A model generated the notes under the pieces. The model saw only the letters and a list, made by a program, of their open reading frames with translations, was not told the origin of the DNA and ran no database searches. Shown here piece by piece: positions 45,142 to 57,890 of a stretch of 64,000 bases of DNA. The position numbers and the translations under genes are program-made. The DNA comes from Myxocyprinus asiaticus (Eukaryota; Chordata; Actinopteri; Cypriniformes; Catostomidae). The number at the start of each line of letters is the position of its first letter. Position 1 is the stretch's first letter. The stretch covers positions 14,144,501 to 14,208,500 of the forward strand of contig NC_059393.1 of NCBI RefSeq assembly GCF_019703515.2. The letters are read 5' to 3'.

Positions 45142-47204
45142 GTTTCCTGAACACTCCCACCATCTGCCATTGGTCGGAAAAACAGTTAATCCCACCCCAG
45201 ACTCATGTCATTGGTTGAGCCAATATTGACATGTCAGGCTGGTCATGATGCTAAAAAAACAGACCTATGTAAGTGGTACAGATCCACAGTGTTTACACTT
45301 TTTGGGAAAATCTTGTTTTAAGTTGGCTCTGCATATAAAGCTAGGAGAGGAGAAATTATCCTATGTTTCATATTTTTTTAATCACCCATATTTAAGTGAA
45401 GCTCATTCCGTAAGTGTGTCTCTGAATAGTCCTATTGTAGCCCTTGGCATGTCTTTATAGATATTTTTAACAGTGATGTAAATGGAGCAGAAACACTTGT
45501 GGTATGCTAAGCACGTTCAATAGTGATACCTGGATAATGAATATAAATAACCAGCTCGCCTTAGATTTGTCTAAAGGAACAAAAGGTGATGCCATGCTTT
45601 TGGAGTAGCTGCTTTGCTATTTATACTCATTCACTTGATGGGACTGTAATGCAGTGTGCTAGATGAGAATTGCATTCATCATTTGAGTGTTGTCAATTCG
45701 AAAAGTCTCCAGATTTCACAACAATCTCCAAGGCTGTGTCAGAACTCTACTTTGCTTCACTCAGTTTAAACATAATCTGTGTATTTTGCCTCAGTTGCTC
45801 TCCAAGTGTACTTTCTCGTCTTCTGCAGATGTTTGGCTGCATCAGCGGAATTATAGCAGGTGCGCGTGACTGATTCTCAACCCTGCCTTTATCTGCAACG
45901 TCAGCTTATTTCCACTTCACAGCAATATTTAAAGTGTGTCAGGGCTTGTGTTGTCTTGTTTTGAATTGTGTTACCACTGGAGGATACAACTGTACGTGAA
46001 CCCAACATCAAAGCCTGTTGCAACCTCTTCTGCTGCTTCGAAAGAAGACTCGGTCCAGACTTGCACTGTCTCTGGTGCGGCTTATTGGATTTTGAAAAAA
46101 GGATGACCATAGCTTAATTTCCCTACTCATGAATTTCATGAGCTTAAGCTTTTTGGTCCTTAGAAGGAAAAATCTGCATCTATACTATCTCCAGTCATAA
46201 TATTCAGGGCTATATTTAAATATAAATATATTTTTTTGCATAACTGTACAGTGCTCTGTCCTTGTGTTCTTGGTATGCTCTTTTCCATTTTTTTTGTTTA
46301 TGGTAAATGGGAATGCTGCAGCCCTGCTTAGTGCAAATGAAAGAAATTTACACATGGCTTTGTGGACATCACTGACCCCTCCTGCCAGGCTAGGGACCGT
46401 CTGTCAAATCTTACACCACCATGAATTTCAGTGCTGGTTCAGGATGGTTAATGCTGGTAAAGCAAGCAAGTTTTTGTGTGATTATTAAGTATGGTTGTGG
46501 TTAATAATAAAAAAAAGGATATAATTAAATAACAGGAAAAAAACACAATGATCAATGAACAATAAATGTTTACCAATGATATTTACTTCTAAAATTGATA
46601 CTGGTTAACTGTAAAAATACACATACATATACATACGTTTCTGAATTTAATTCTGCAAACATGATCTCCTGCATTGGCACAGTAGTTCTCCCCACTGGCA
46701 TACCCCCAATGTTTCTCTGTTTCTCTCTCTCTCTTTCTCTCTTGTTGCCTCCCAATAGGGATTCTTTTGAATCCAGTGGGACTCCAACTATGCCCTTCCC
46801 CTGCATGAATCCTATCTCGGCTGCCTCAAGAGGCGCAGATTTGTTCTCTCAAGCAAACCCCTTACACACCATGCAAATTTTGCCCAGCTCAGGCAATGTC
46901 ATTTACCGCTAAAAGAGAAGCACGGTGTAAGTTCAGTAAGGTCAACTTGGGGTCTAAGTGACATTGCAAATTTGAGTCACTTCTGCCTCTCTGCCTCATG
47001 GTGATTTCACAGCGGCATGTCACCTTGTATCATCGTGCAGTGCTCCTCTGCCAAACTATAGCATGTTAAAACATGCTCTGCTGTGTACTCAATCTCTGTG
47101 GTGGAAGCAAACAGTTTTACCTGAAACGAGTGTCAGGGAGTTACTAAAAGTAGCGACACTGACTTAACTTAAAGAATTACCTTTGTGTTTACCTTTTACT
47201 GTGG
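45142..47204. other. Gene-free region
   Basis: No exon or element recognised in 2 kb. Confidence 0.45.
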
Positions 47205-47555
47205 CGCTGCTGATAGCACATTGCACAAGTAGCCTTAAAGACACAGGTTCTGGTCCTGTGGAAACAAGTAAGTAATCATGTTCACCTAATCAATGATTCT
47301 GAGGTTGCAATTTCCATGTAGAATGACATTTGGGGTTTGGGTTAGGGCGTATGGTTAATGACATTTGGGGTTAGGGTGTATGGTTAATAAAGTATGTGTT
47401 CTTGTTGACTGTATTACATAATATCTAACTAAAAACAGTTCGCTTTTGGCGCTACCTTATGGACATTTCACCCAGAAACTGGATCTTCCACGTACCCTTA
47501 TGTTCAATAACACTTCCAGCTTTGGTCACTGGAGGCAGTAGTTTGAATTTTTTTT
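47205..47555 (+). repeat. SINE-like repeat, copy 1
   Basis: Contains the B-box-like ggttctggtcc at 47246-47256, then 'gtaatcatgttcac', 'ggttaggg', 'gttgactgta', 'tggacattt' and 'ttccagctttgg'. The same order recurs at 58848-59178 and inverted at 59866-60192. A tRNA-derived origin is inferred from the B-box-like word near the left end; no clear A-box. Confidence 0.6.
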
Positions 47556-48720
47556 TTAGGTAAATATTTGATTGTAAAAAGGAATTATAACACCTGATAG
47601 TTGTAAATTTAAAAATAAATCTCTCCTCTTAAATAGATTCAATGTAGTGGCAACTTTTTGTTAGAAACTTGACACATTTTTCAAAAGGGTTTGACTATAG
47701 TTTAACTGTTTTAAAGACCCTATGAAATCAGAATTAAATTTTGCTGTCCTTCTACTAGTCTATCTATTAGCTTTAAGGTCATCTATATGCTAGTGTACTT
47801 CGAAATGTTGACAAAATTCACAAGATATAAGTGTTTAAAATCTGCCGTCTCTCTTCTACGGCTAAAAAAAAAACCCAGGCAAAACCATAACGTCACACAT
47901 AGAGCCTGAGAAACTTTGTCTATTAAAAATACTTTCTAGAACGAAAATGCACACTCCCCCTACATTTGTTCAGCACACATGGCTGTGTTCTCACCTGCGC
48001 TGATGATGCCTTCACAGAGCACTTTGAAGGGAGCACAATCCATGCTGTATGGTTGTTCCAAACAGAAATTCCAATTAGAATAACTTGAATGACCATAATC
48101 ACTTTTAAGCCCTCTGAAGCTCTCACAGTGTACAGTGATTGTCTTCATAGGGAATAGGGCATAGGGATGATCACTACTGAACATAACACGCAAAAGCTGG
48201 ATGCAAGGAAAGTTACTGGAGTTTATTTATATGTCTAATGCAGACATTTTTTTCGGAGGTTCTTGGGATGTACAGCACGAGTAAGAGTTCTTTATTCTTT
48301 GTTTACTGTATTTTGATTCAAAACATTGATATATTGTGATGTTTTACTAGCTTGTTTCTCATTCATCTGCATTGACTTGCAAAACAGTTCCAGCCTTGTT
48401 GTAAGCAAAGACGTGATGCGCTGTGTTTGTTTGTTGGGTGGTTATATTGTAACATGGTCAATTAGATCTAGTGGTGGGGATTTTTAATCATTCCAGTGAC
48501 TTGAGTCTTTTGAATCCATTCACCAAAAAGATTTGTTCAGATTAGTTCATGAACAATTTCTGCAAATTACGCCTTTGCACCAGTAGATGGCGCTAAATGA
48601 CCGTCTTTTACATTTTGACCGACTATTTGCATTGAACCAACCAGAGTCATTCACGACAGGAACAAGTTTAATTATTTTTTATTAAAATTTGCATGTCTAC
48701 AAATCTACTAAGAGACTTAA

Positions 48721-49580
48721 AGGATTAGTTCATCCAAAAATGAAAATTCTCCCATAATTTACTCACCCTCATGAGTTTTAGAATAATATTTCAGCTCTGT
48801 AGGTCCATAAAATGCAAGTGAATGGGTGCCAAATTTTTTAAGCTCCAAAAATCATATACAGCCATCATAAAAGTAATCAGTTCGACTCCAGTGGATTAAT
48901 GTCATCTGAAGCTAAATGCTAGGAGTGTGTAAGAAATTGATCAATATTTAAAGCTTTTTTTACTAAAAATTCACGAGGGTCGAGGTCATGCGCGTTGGCA
49001 AGTTCACGCGAGAACTGATGCTGGTTTGAATATGTCAACTGTGGCGCAATCTTGGAACGGTTAACAAGGAGAGCTGTTTGAATCGGTTTGAATGCGAGTG
49101 AGTGGAGGAGATGCCTCAGACTGAGCTCCTTGCTCAGACCGCTGCATAAACTCCTTTTTGTGTCGAAAAAGTAGCACGGTCCATAGAAACAGTTGCTAAT
49201 AAGGGATCTATGTATGAATATCTATGCAGAGGAGGCTTACGCGCTTAGGTCACGCGAGAGGCAGTTTGAACACCACCCTCATCAACGTACAAACCTCAAG
49301 CTGGCCGGAAGCGAACATTTTTAGTTAAATGTTTTTTTTAATATTGATCTATTTTTTACACACACCTAGCGTTTCGCTTCAGAAGACATTAATTAGACCA
49401 CTGGAATGGTATGGATTATTTTTATGATGGCTATATGTGCTTTTTGGAGCTACAGAGCTGAAATATTCTTCTAAAAATCTTCATTTGTGTTCTGCTGAAG
49501 AAAGACAGTCATACACACCTTAGATGGCATGAGGGTGAGTAAATGATGAGAGAATTTTCATTTTTGGGTGAACTATCCCT
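48721..49580. mobile_element. TTAA-flanked foldback element with ~210-bp inverted arms
   Basis: TTAA at 48717-48720 and 49581-49584. The left arm (48721 to about 48930) and right arm (about 49370-49580) are inverted copies sharing 'cccaaaaatgaaaattct'-type, 'atttactcaccctcatg', 'atttcagctctgtag', 'gccatcataaaa' and 'cttctgaagc' words. The ~440-bp centre is distinct and GC-richer. No transposase. Single arms occur at 31564 and 51704. Confidence 0.88.
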
Positions 49581-50311
49581 TTAAGCACTGCATAGTGTTT
49601 AAGCATCAGTGTTTAAGCGTTTCCCTACAAATTACAACAAATCATATCTATCATAATGTGAACTGCTGAGCATGACTTTTTATCAAGCTATACAAAAAAA
49701 GACAACAATACAGCCTAAAAAATAATTCTGAGTTTCAAGAACATCCATATTTCATTGCAATGTGTGGTTATTACTCACTTTTATACATAATTCATCCAGC
49801 CCCTTTTCCTGTTGAACGAGATTGCTGAACTGAACGAACGACTTGCCTCCTCTCATATAGCCAGAGAACAGATCATTGTTTATGAATGAGATGGCTTATT
49901 AATTTATTTCATTCACAAACAAGTGTACCAGTACATTCAGTTCAATCACGAATGAGATGTCTCGTCTAGTTCAGACTCAAATGACCGACTACTAGTTCAG
50001 TGAAGGGGTGTATTCATTCAGTGGGTCAAACCAATTATACACTATGCTCCTTCACAGCCCGCACTCAAATGCTTTTAGCTCAAAAGTCAGTGGAAACATG
50101 GTTGGACTCTGTATTGAAATCGCTTCTCAGTTTCCCCGTCTGTTGGCTATTTTTAAAAACAAGTCCCAGCCAAACTTCAGACTTCAGTAGAAAATATGTC
50201 AACACGCCAAAGAAAACTGTGCTGGTTAAGGCACTTCATGATTAAATTATGCGTAGCTTGTGGCTTGGTGAGCTACAGTTTCAAAACATCTTACCCATCA
50301 CAGATTGAAAT

Positions 50312-51065
50312 TACACTGTAAAAGAAATCCTGTTGTTTAAAAAAAAAAAAAATTAAACAGTATATTTTACGGTGCAGTACCGTTGTTTATATTATTAAAT
50401 GATAAACTTAATATGGTAACCTTGTAAAACTGTAAAAATCTGCTTTTCACTTTATAATGTATTGTTAATCACCGTAGTAATTACAAAAGTGCATATGATG
50501 ACATGAAGTTTATCAATAGTGGCCCTTCCTGGAGCAATGACCAATAAATATATAGAGACAGTGCTCAATGTCACTCACACAAACACAAAACACCATCAGG
50601 GTAACACATGTGAAATTAAAATAATGCAATAAACATTAACTAAACTACATTAAATATAACACAGAACACCCCAATGTACATAACTGATATTAAAAATAAG
50701 AAGAAACATAACTATTCCCATAAAATATAATGAAATGTAATGGGTCACGCAGAGAACTCTGGGAACACCCGATTACTTATTACAATAATTTACCGTAAAA
50801 AGTACATGTACTTTCTTTTTAAACATAATATACATTTTTATTGTTAATTATACTGGAAAATCATAATTTTTACATCTAAAAAATTTATATTTTGTAACAT
50901 TTTACAGTAAAACTACATGTATTGTCTTTTTAAATATATATATATATATATAAAAAAATGTACGTATATTTTACGGTAACTACTCGTTAACCAATTTACA
51001 TTTTTTTACTGTAGCATTTTTACAGTCTTTTACCTTTAAAATTAAGGACATTGTTTTACAGTGTA
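50312..51065. mobile_element. MITE with TACACTGTAAAA termini
   Basis: The left end tacactgtaaaa and right end ttttacagtgta are perfect 12-bp inverted repeats about 750 bp apart. The body is AT-rich with repeated 'ttttacagta' and 'taccgtaaaa' words. No coding region. The element at 456 is a likely relative. Confidence 0.75.
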
Positions 51066-51703
51066 CATTATCTCTATTACACCAAGGACTTTTAATTAAA
51101 ATTAATTAACACACAGTGCCCCTTAGTGACTCATGTTACCCAATACAATGTCAGGCCACCATATGCAACAAGCCATTTAACATTGCGCATGATAAGCATC
51201 CTGACAGGCAGGAAAACGTGTGAATGTTATTCAGCCTCACAATGTTCTGTGGCCACTTTACTGCTTTGAAAGCAATTTATTAGGGCTTAGCACCCCCAGG
51301 GAACACACACACACACACACGTCAAGGTGACCTAATAATGTATGAGAACAAATAATGTATGAATCACTCATATGTACAGTATAAAGACTGTCCCAACCAC
51401 TACACTAACAGCCTAAATGTGTCAAAATGGTGGGTAGACTAATTCCAAAGTAAACAAAGTAAATTCACCAACTCGGTCTTTACCACTTTCAGTGACATCC
51501 TATTTGAAATTAACTTTAAATTAATGACTTTAAAAAGTAAATGATCTGTGAGTGAGCTGGTTTTTGGCGAATATTCAGCTCAGTTAAATTAAAGCTGCAC
51601 CTCTGTGTCTGTGAGTCACCACTTACCAGAGTTGTTTAATTGAAATACAGTTTGTAGTGAAAAATAAATGCCACATGAAAAATGCCTTTGAATGTATTGC
51701 AGG

Positions 51704-51900
51704 GATAGTTCACCCAAAAATGAAAATTCTCTCATCATTTACTCACCCTCATGCCATCCCAGATGTGTATGACTTACTTTCTTCAGTAGAACACAAATGA
51801 AGATTTTTTGAAAAATATCTCTGCTCTTTATGTCCATACAATGCAAGTGAATGGTGATCAGACATTTGTAGTTCCAAAAATCACATAAAGGAAACAAACG
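51704..51900 (+). repeat. Single arm of the TTAA foldback family
   Basis: gggatagttcacccaaaaat then 'catttactcaccctcatgcc' and 'agaacacaaatgaagatttt' match the right arm of the element at 48721-49580 in reverse complement. No partner arm or second TTAA located nearby. Confidence 0.8.
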
Positions 51901-52159
51901 TAATCCATATCTATCCAGTGGTTAAATCTATAGACCATTTCAAGAATGTAAACAAAAACAAAGGAATTAGAACGGTCCAGACGTATTTACGGATCCTTTC
52001 AACAAAGTCTCTTTTTCAAGGTAAGTCAGTCCACTAAGCGGCCATTTTTGGGCAGTTTTGGCAGCTATTTTTCTATGTAAACAAGCGGCATGAATGTGCA
52101 GCTCCTATCTACTTGAATGGGGAAAGACCGAAATCTCCAAAATGGATGGTCAAGATTAC

Positions 52160-52937
52160 GATAAAAGAACATATTTCAAATAAGCAGTAAAATCTGACAA
52201 CACTATGCGGCTTCTCTCGAGCGGTCTAGCTTCCCTGGGCTTCAGCACTTGAGGGTAATAGAGGCCCAGCATCCTGGCCTGTCGCCCGTGACGCATGCTC
52301 CAACTCGCCCCGGGGTTCCTGAGCACGGGTCGGGCAACGCATCTAACTCGCACCAGACCCTCCCCGCTCCGTTCCTGGACCTGTGAAGACGCCAACAGGT
52401 AGAGACCGGTCACTTAAGGAGAGGTGCGCTCGGTGTTTAAAGGCAGTGGTGATGAGGCTCCTCATTTGGATCACGCGAGCTCCATCACATGGGGCAACAA
52501 TGATCCACTGGAAGGGCGTGTTGTTCTGTCGCAATAATAAATTGTGTTCCTTTACCTCAGATAACGCTAAAAATGCAATTATACTGTCTTGTATAGCTAA
52601 TGCACATCCGTGTTCTTGAGTTTATTGGCAGGCGATTTCTGTATCGAAAAGGTGATTGGCTATTTTACCTGTAAGGCGGGTTGACCGTTGGCTGCCATTG
52701 GGCATTCCAATTTCTCCCATTCATTTTAATAGAAGTGGCCCATCTCTGCTAAGTAGTCTCTGTTTTGACAAGCAGGAAATGTTCATGGAACAATGACGTC
52801 ACCAACGAACAGTCCTTGAAACGGTCTGTATATTCAGAAGCAATATAAAAGGTGAGGGTCCTAAATCTCCAGGGCGAGTTGGAGCACGTGTCGCGGGCGA
52901 CAGGCCAGGATGCCGGGCCTCTATTACCCTCAAGTCC
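52160..52937. repeat. GC-rich repeat with 65-bp inverted arms
   Basis: 52246-52310 and 52872-52936 are inverted copies: 'cttgagggtaatagaggccc', 'catcctggcctgtcgcccg' and 'gctccaactcgccc' reappear reversed, with few mismatches. About 560 bp lie between. The left part resembles 44310-44715, so an LTR-like origin with a partial inverted duplicate is possible. Short frames such as 52156-52413 (minus) look incidental. Confidence 0.75.
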
Positions 52938-52939
52938 TT

Positions 52940-54020
52940 TTTACCCTAAATATCCACTTTTACTTTCACTTTCAGATGTGAAAGTAAAACTAAACAGGCA
53001 TCAAATGTGACTTTCAGATGAGATTTAGAGTAAAAAAAAGGACTTAAATTTTGAGCTGTTTCTCACCCACACCTATTATATACCAGGTTTAAGATGTTTC
53101 AGCAAGGTAAAGAAACCCAAGCAAAGAGAGTGTACTTTTTCTCCTCATTTCAGAAGTCCACCGCACCCCACTTGTTCTCAGAAATGCAGATAGGCCATCT
53201 CCAACACATCCAGGTGCCCTTTCGCTGTCCTCTACCAGGGTTTGTTGCTTCAAATAAAGTGTGACGCACTCCGGCACTTCCAGATCTCTGAAAGGTCATG
53301 CAGTCTTTTTTCTGAAAAAGAAGACAAAGGATGTTTTTCTTCAATTGTCTCAGAATTCCCCTGTCTCTGCACTGTTATCTGACCATTTATTTCACAGTTG
53401 CCACTCAGACGAGGCTATCTTAGCGGTTTTAGTGCTTGTGCTGAGATTTGTGAGGATGCTGAATTGCAAAAGGGCACACACATCTAAGGCTGGCCATGGT
53501 CATTAGGAACAGCAACAGCGTTGCAGTGTATTGTGTTTATTGTTATCTTAATATGTATCCCAATGTGTTGACTAGGGGACCTCTCAGACCGAACAGGTTC
53601 TTGCTAGATGCAGCGCAACGAATGACACAGAATGCAGGTTTTTGAGACACGTTTTTTCTATTACACCGATCACGTACTGTATATGTAAATGTGCTAGATG
53701 GATGTCTTTGACCATTGTGGCATCTTGCACAGGAATGGTGAGGTTTTTTTTAAAACCATGTCAAGTTATAAAAAACCTTAACATAAAAAAAGCACCTCAA
53801 GACACCTAAATTCTATTCTGTTCGTTTTAATGCATATTGCTTTATTCTGACGCAAGCAGGCATTCGTCCATGCGCAAGACGCCGAATAACAGTGAGACAC
53901 CGCGCAACAAAGACATCCATCAAGCGCATGTTTACATAGAAAAACAATTAAAAAACAGTGCAGCTGGATATAGCACAGCCAGAAAAGTAAAAACACATTT
54001 TGTGTGAACAGGCCCTAAGG
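52940..54020. other. Gene-free region
   Basis: No convincing exon or mobile element. Short frames near 53089-53277 were inspected and have no recognisable domain or splice support. Confidence 0.45.
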
Positions 54021-54026
54021 TGCCTT

Positions 54027-54612
54027 AAGGCCAATACATACTCCACGCAAGTACATAAATGCAGGCGCTTCTAGCTATGCAAACTTGCCACAAGGGGCGC
54101 TATATATACACTATCATTAGTGTGAACTGTCCACGTATACAGTGAGTTTACTCTTTCAAGTCAACTACACCCATTGCAAATTGGCACAAACTTGCTGCAA
54201 ATTTGCCACTGATCATGATCAGAGGCAAATGAGCTTTGCAGCAATCTTGCAGCAAATTGTCCACTGTTGCCAAAGGTTTGCTGCAGGTTCACCACTATTG
54301 GTGAAGAGCTGCAAACTTCTGGTAAACATTTGCAGCGAATCACAAGCTCATTTGCATGTGAAAAGAATGAGTGTCAAATCTATGGCAAGTTTGCGGCTTG
54401 TTTACCTGAACTCTAGACTTTTTGTAAGGGCTGTCATGCCGGCGCAACAGTTTGAAGAGGATATTGCTGAGCAAGTAAGTCAAAGTTAATGTATTTTTAG
54501 TAACTTAGCTATATAATAACACATCCAGTTTAATGGTGCAGACTTTTGAAGTAACTCTATCGCCATCTTGAGTACTGAAGTTTGTTACCATAACAGTAAT
54601 GCAGGAATGCAA
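54027..54612 (+). repeat. Dispersed repeat, copy 2 (relative of 28208-29290)
   Basis: Left 'atactccacgcaagtac' and 'gcttctagc', middle 'gtgaactgtccac', right 'gatattgctgagcaagtaag' and 'cttttgaagtaact' align with copy 1. Between about 54165 and 54445 there is extra sequence built from 'gcaaattg' and 'ttgctgca' words, absent from copy 1. Confidence 0.65.
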
Positions 54613-56749
54613 GTTAAGCTTGTTCAACTTGAACCATGCGTTGGCAGTGTGTTGGCCAGTTGTTCACATTTGCACACATGTAATTGCGTAAAGTATGTTT
54701 CTGGAAATATGCTGAGTTCCATTTAAAGTCGAATGTGGAGTGGGATATTCCGATTGAATATTTCCAATTTACGACCATGCCTGAAACTCGGCATTAGCAA
54801 ATCGCCATTCTAGCATTTACTTTGTAGGTCTTACCAAAGAACTTTCCAAGTTGTGGAGCATAAATTATGTGAGGAATCAATATTGCTGAAATGGCCAGTG
54901 TACAGTAGCACCTGGTTATTTTGGGGATGCAATTTCCTCTTCCTCTATCTTTCTGCTCCTATCTTTATTTTCCTCTGCAGTAATAAATTGATAATATTAT
55001 TTTTCTCTGTTGATCTACTCTCTGATTTACGTTTGGTTTTCAGTCTGACAGTTGGAGTCTTGCTTGACTCTCTCGTTTGGCTTTTTTCCGTTTGTTTTTT
55101 TGTTTTTTGTTTTTTTTTCAGTTATGTGCTGCCATTGAGTGTTCCTTATTTTTGTTGGTTGTTTAAGCAAACCACTTTTACTGTTGCTCAGACTTAACAT
55201 TTGAGGTTTATCAAAAGTGATCAGACTTACAATTTAAGCTGCGGCTACCTTTCGATTGACTTTTCGATCATCATCTACTCACATATCTTCTTGTCAAACT
55301 TGAACTCCCATCCGCAGTGATATGCAAGGTTTCTTCACATGAGCTTGCGTTTCCGTTCACTCATGTTCAGATACGTTTGAATGGAAATGAATGTAGCGCT
55401 AAGTGCCTGTTGTACTGTATATCAGAAAAAATTAAATAAAGTCCCCAAGACTGACAATGAAGGAACGACCTGAGCCATATCTATGGACCAAAGCCAAATC
55501 TTCTGACTTGGGTCAGTAAGCAACCACCCAGAACACCCAGCGTTGTGGCGGCACTCACATTTTCTTCAGAAAATTTACAAATTTTGTTCTCTTATTTCTC
55601 TCTTTCCCTCATACATGCAACACAAATAAATCTCTCATAGGATACATCTAAATCAGCATCCACTAAACCCCATACTGAGGGACTCAGTTTTGACAAACAG
55701 TCAAAAAAGGTCAACCAAAAACAGTACAAAAGATTGCACACATAGTCTGATTAAGAGTATCAAGTGTCTGCTGAAATGATGGGATTCCAGCTGCTGGTCT
55801 TTACTGTTGAGTATTCAAACCCTCATGGATTGATATCAGTGAGGGACTGGGTTGTGAAGTCGACTTTTGAGTCGAAAATCTAAATATTACAAAAACAACT
55901 AGCCACTGCAGAAGAATACATTTGTTTTGAACTCTGCAAGACAGTGTCAGTCCCTTCTTCAGGCTTCATAGTGTGGACGCCACTTCAAGTGGACTTTTGC
56001 CTGCCTAGTGGAGGGCACTTAATTGTTTTCAGTGGGATTGCACTTTTGAGACACTCCCTAAGTCATCAGTTTGCTGGCAGTGTGAGTTTTGAAGCTGTTC
56101 AGCTGTAGTGGAGAGTGGAAGAGAGACAGCCTCTTTCTTTCTCTCTCTCACACACACACACACACACCAGATATCACAGCTTCACAGAGCAAGAGCCGTG
56201 GCAGGAGTACGACTCATCCAGCCTTATACACACACTCTTTCACACACTTGTCCAGAAAGCCACACATCATCTTTTCTGTCAATGGGACAATATGTACAGA
56301 GAACCTGATGACTACTGGCTGCCGACAATAGAAAACAAAGACCAATCCAGCTTTTCTCTGCATAGAGGCTAAACTATCCAGTGGCTGAGTGAAACCACCA
56401 AAGCAAAAGGGACGATTTTGTTGGGATCTTGGAATCGGATGCTGCAGCTACAAGCATCTGGAGGTTTAATTGGTTGACTCGAACCGACTAGCTGTGCACA
56501 GCCCACTCACAGAAGCTGAAAGGGGACAGTCAAAACCGAGGATACAAGCGCTGAGCTGTTGTCAGGGTTGAGGGTACCACCTGTCAAGTTCTAGCCCTGG
56601 GTGAGCAGTTTCATCTTCTCCAGAGAGGTGCCGTTCAATGCTGTACAAATTGGCAGTGTTCCACCAGTAATTAGTGCTTAAATAAAGGGGGCGGGGGGCT
56701 AAAAAGAGCAACATGCTTCTCAATAAGGAAGACAGACTTGTTAACTGCA
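54613..56749. other. Gene-free region with CA microsatellite
   Basis: A (CA)n tract lies at about 56150-56167 after a CT-rich run. Nothing else recognised. Confidence 0.45.
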
Positions 56750-57330
56750 TGCACCTAATTTCACTTGTCATCTTTGCCATTGGGTTTTAGTTGCTAGGTT
56801 AACAAAGACACTTGAGGTATTGTACATTTAATTAAGTTGCTATTGCATATCCATCTAATGCTCACTAATGTATCTAATACAAAAACGCTGCCTGCGCTCG
56901 CTTCTGCAAGCTTAATTACCACAGCAACATCTCTTGCATGCAAATAACGATGCTCATAATTTAAATACGTCTGGAAAGTCTTCTGAGGGTGTCCTCCGAG
57001 CTGGTTTAAATATGTAATTGATTGTTCAAAAACAATCTAATTGTGTACTACAGTGTATCACTGTCCTAAATCTCTCATCTTGAGAACCTTTATAAATGTG
57101 TCCCCAACTATTCAAGCATCAGATTATAATAATTAGTAATTGGCTCCCTTTTAATTGATGAGTTGAAATTATTAATTTAGCCACATTCCACAGGATGTTA
57201 AATTGAAATATGCATCAGATTGACAGGATGAGGAATTACAATTTAAAGAAGTTCAACACAGTAACTTAACAATGGAATTTTTCAAACATAAACAATTACA
57301 TTAACTAATAATGGCAATTTATTTCCCATT
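56750..57330. promoter_or_regulatory. Candidate conserved non-coding element
   Basis: A 580-bp block dense in homeodomain-type cores (ttaatt, taatta, attaattt), with an octamer-like atgcaaat at about 56938-56945 and a TALE-type tgacagg near 57221. No repeat family is recognised, which is unusual in this part of the window. Regulatory function is inference from motif density only, and AT-richness inflates such matches. Confidence 0.2.
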
Positions 57331-57565
57331 ATGTTGAATACATTTTAACATACTAGACATAATTCTCTAAACTATGTTCAGTACTGTCATAACTAATTAA
57401 TAGCCATCAAAGCAGGTTTAATTATTATAATAATGATTATTACTATTTTAAGAGCTTTTTAGAACATTTTTTTTTTTTAAAGTATTCTTCCACCATGGTT
57501 CATAAAATTAAAGTTAATTTAAGAAATATAATGAAATATACTGTATATGAATTAAATACAAATTT

Positions 57566-57890
57566 GGGCAACACTTTACAATAAGGTGATAATAGTTAAC
57601 TTTAGTTAATGCATTAGGTATCATGAACTAACAATAAAAAATATATTTTTACAGAATATATGAATCTTGTTTAATGCTAATTTATACAATTCATGTTCAG
57701 TGATAGTTCATGTTTGTTCCTTATACATTTTCTATTGTAAATGTGTACAACATTTAGTAGTATGCTGTATGTAGAAATTAACATGAACCAAGATTAATAA
57801 TTGCTGTAAAATAATGTTTATTGTTAGTTCATGATAACTAATTTTGTTAACTGTTGTTAACAAATGCAACCTTATTGTAAAGTGCTACCC
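57566..57890. mobile_element. 325-bp MITE with ACACTTTACAATAAGGT termini
   Basis: Left end gggcaacactttacaataag and right end cttattgtaaagtgctaccc are inverted with few mismatches. The interior also has weak symmetry (agttaac/gttaact, catgaac/gttcatg). This terminus is very common in fish hAT-type MITEs. No clear target duplication. Confidence 0.85.

Noticed and set aside
53089..53344. Possible coding exon on the minus strand
   Set aside because: No splice-site support, no domain and overlapping alternative frames of similar length.
55920..56560. 5' UTR-like exon with CA/CT tract
   Set aside because: GC and CA-rich texture only; no start codon with a following frame and no splice evidence.
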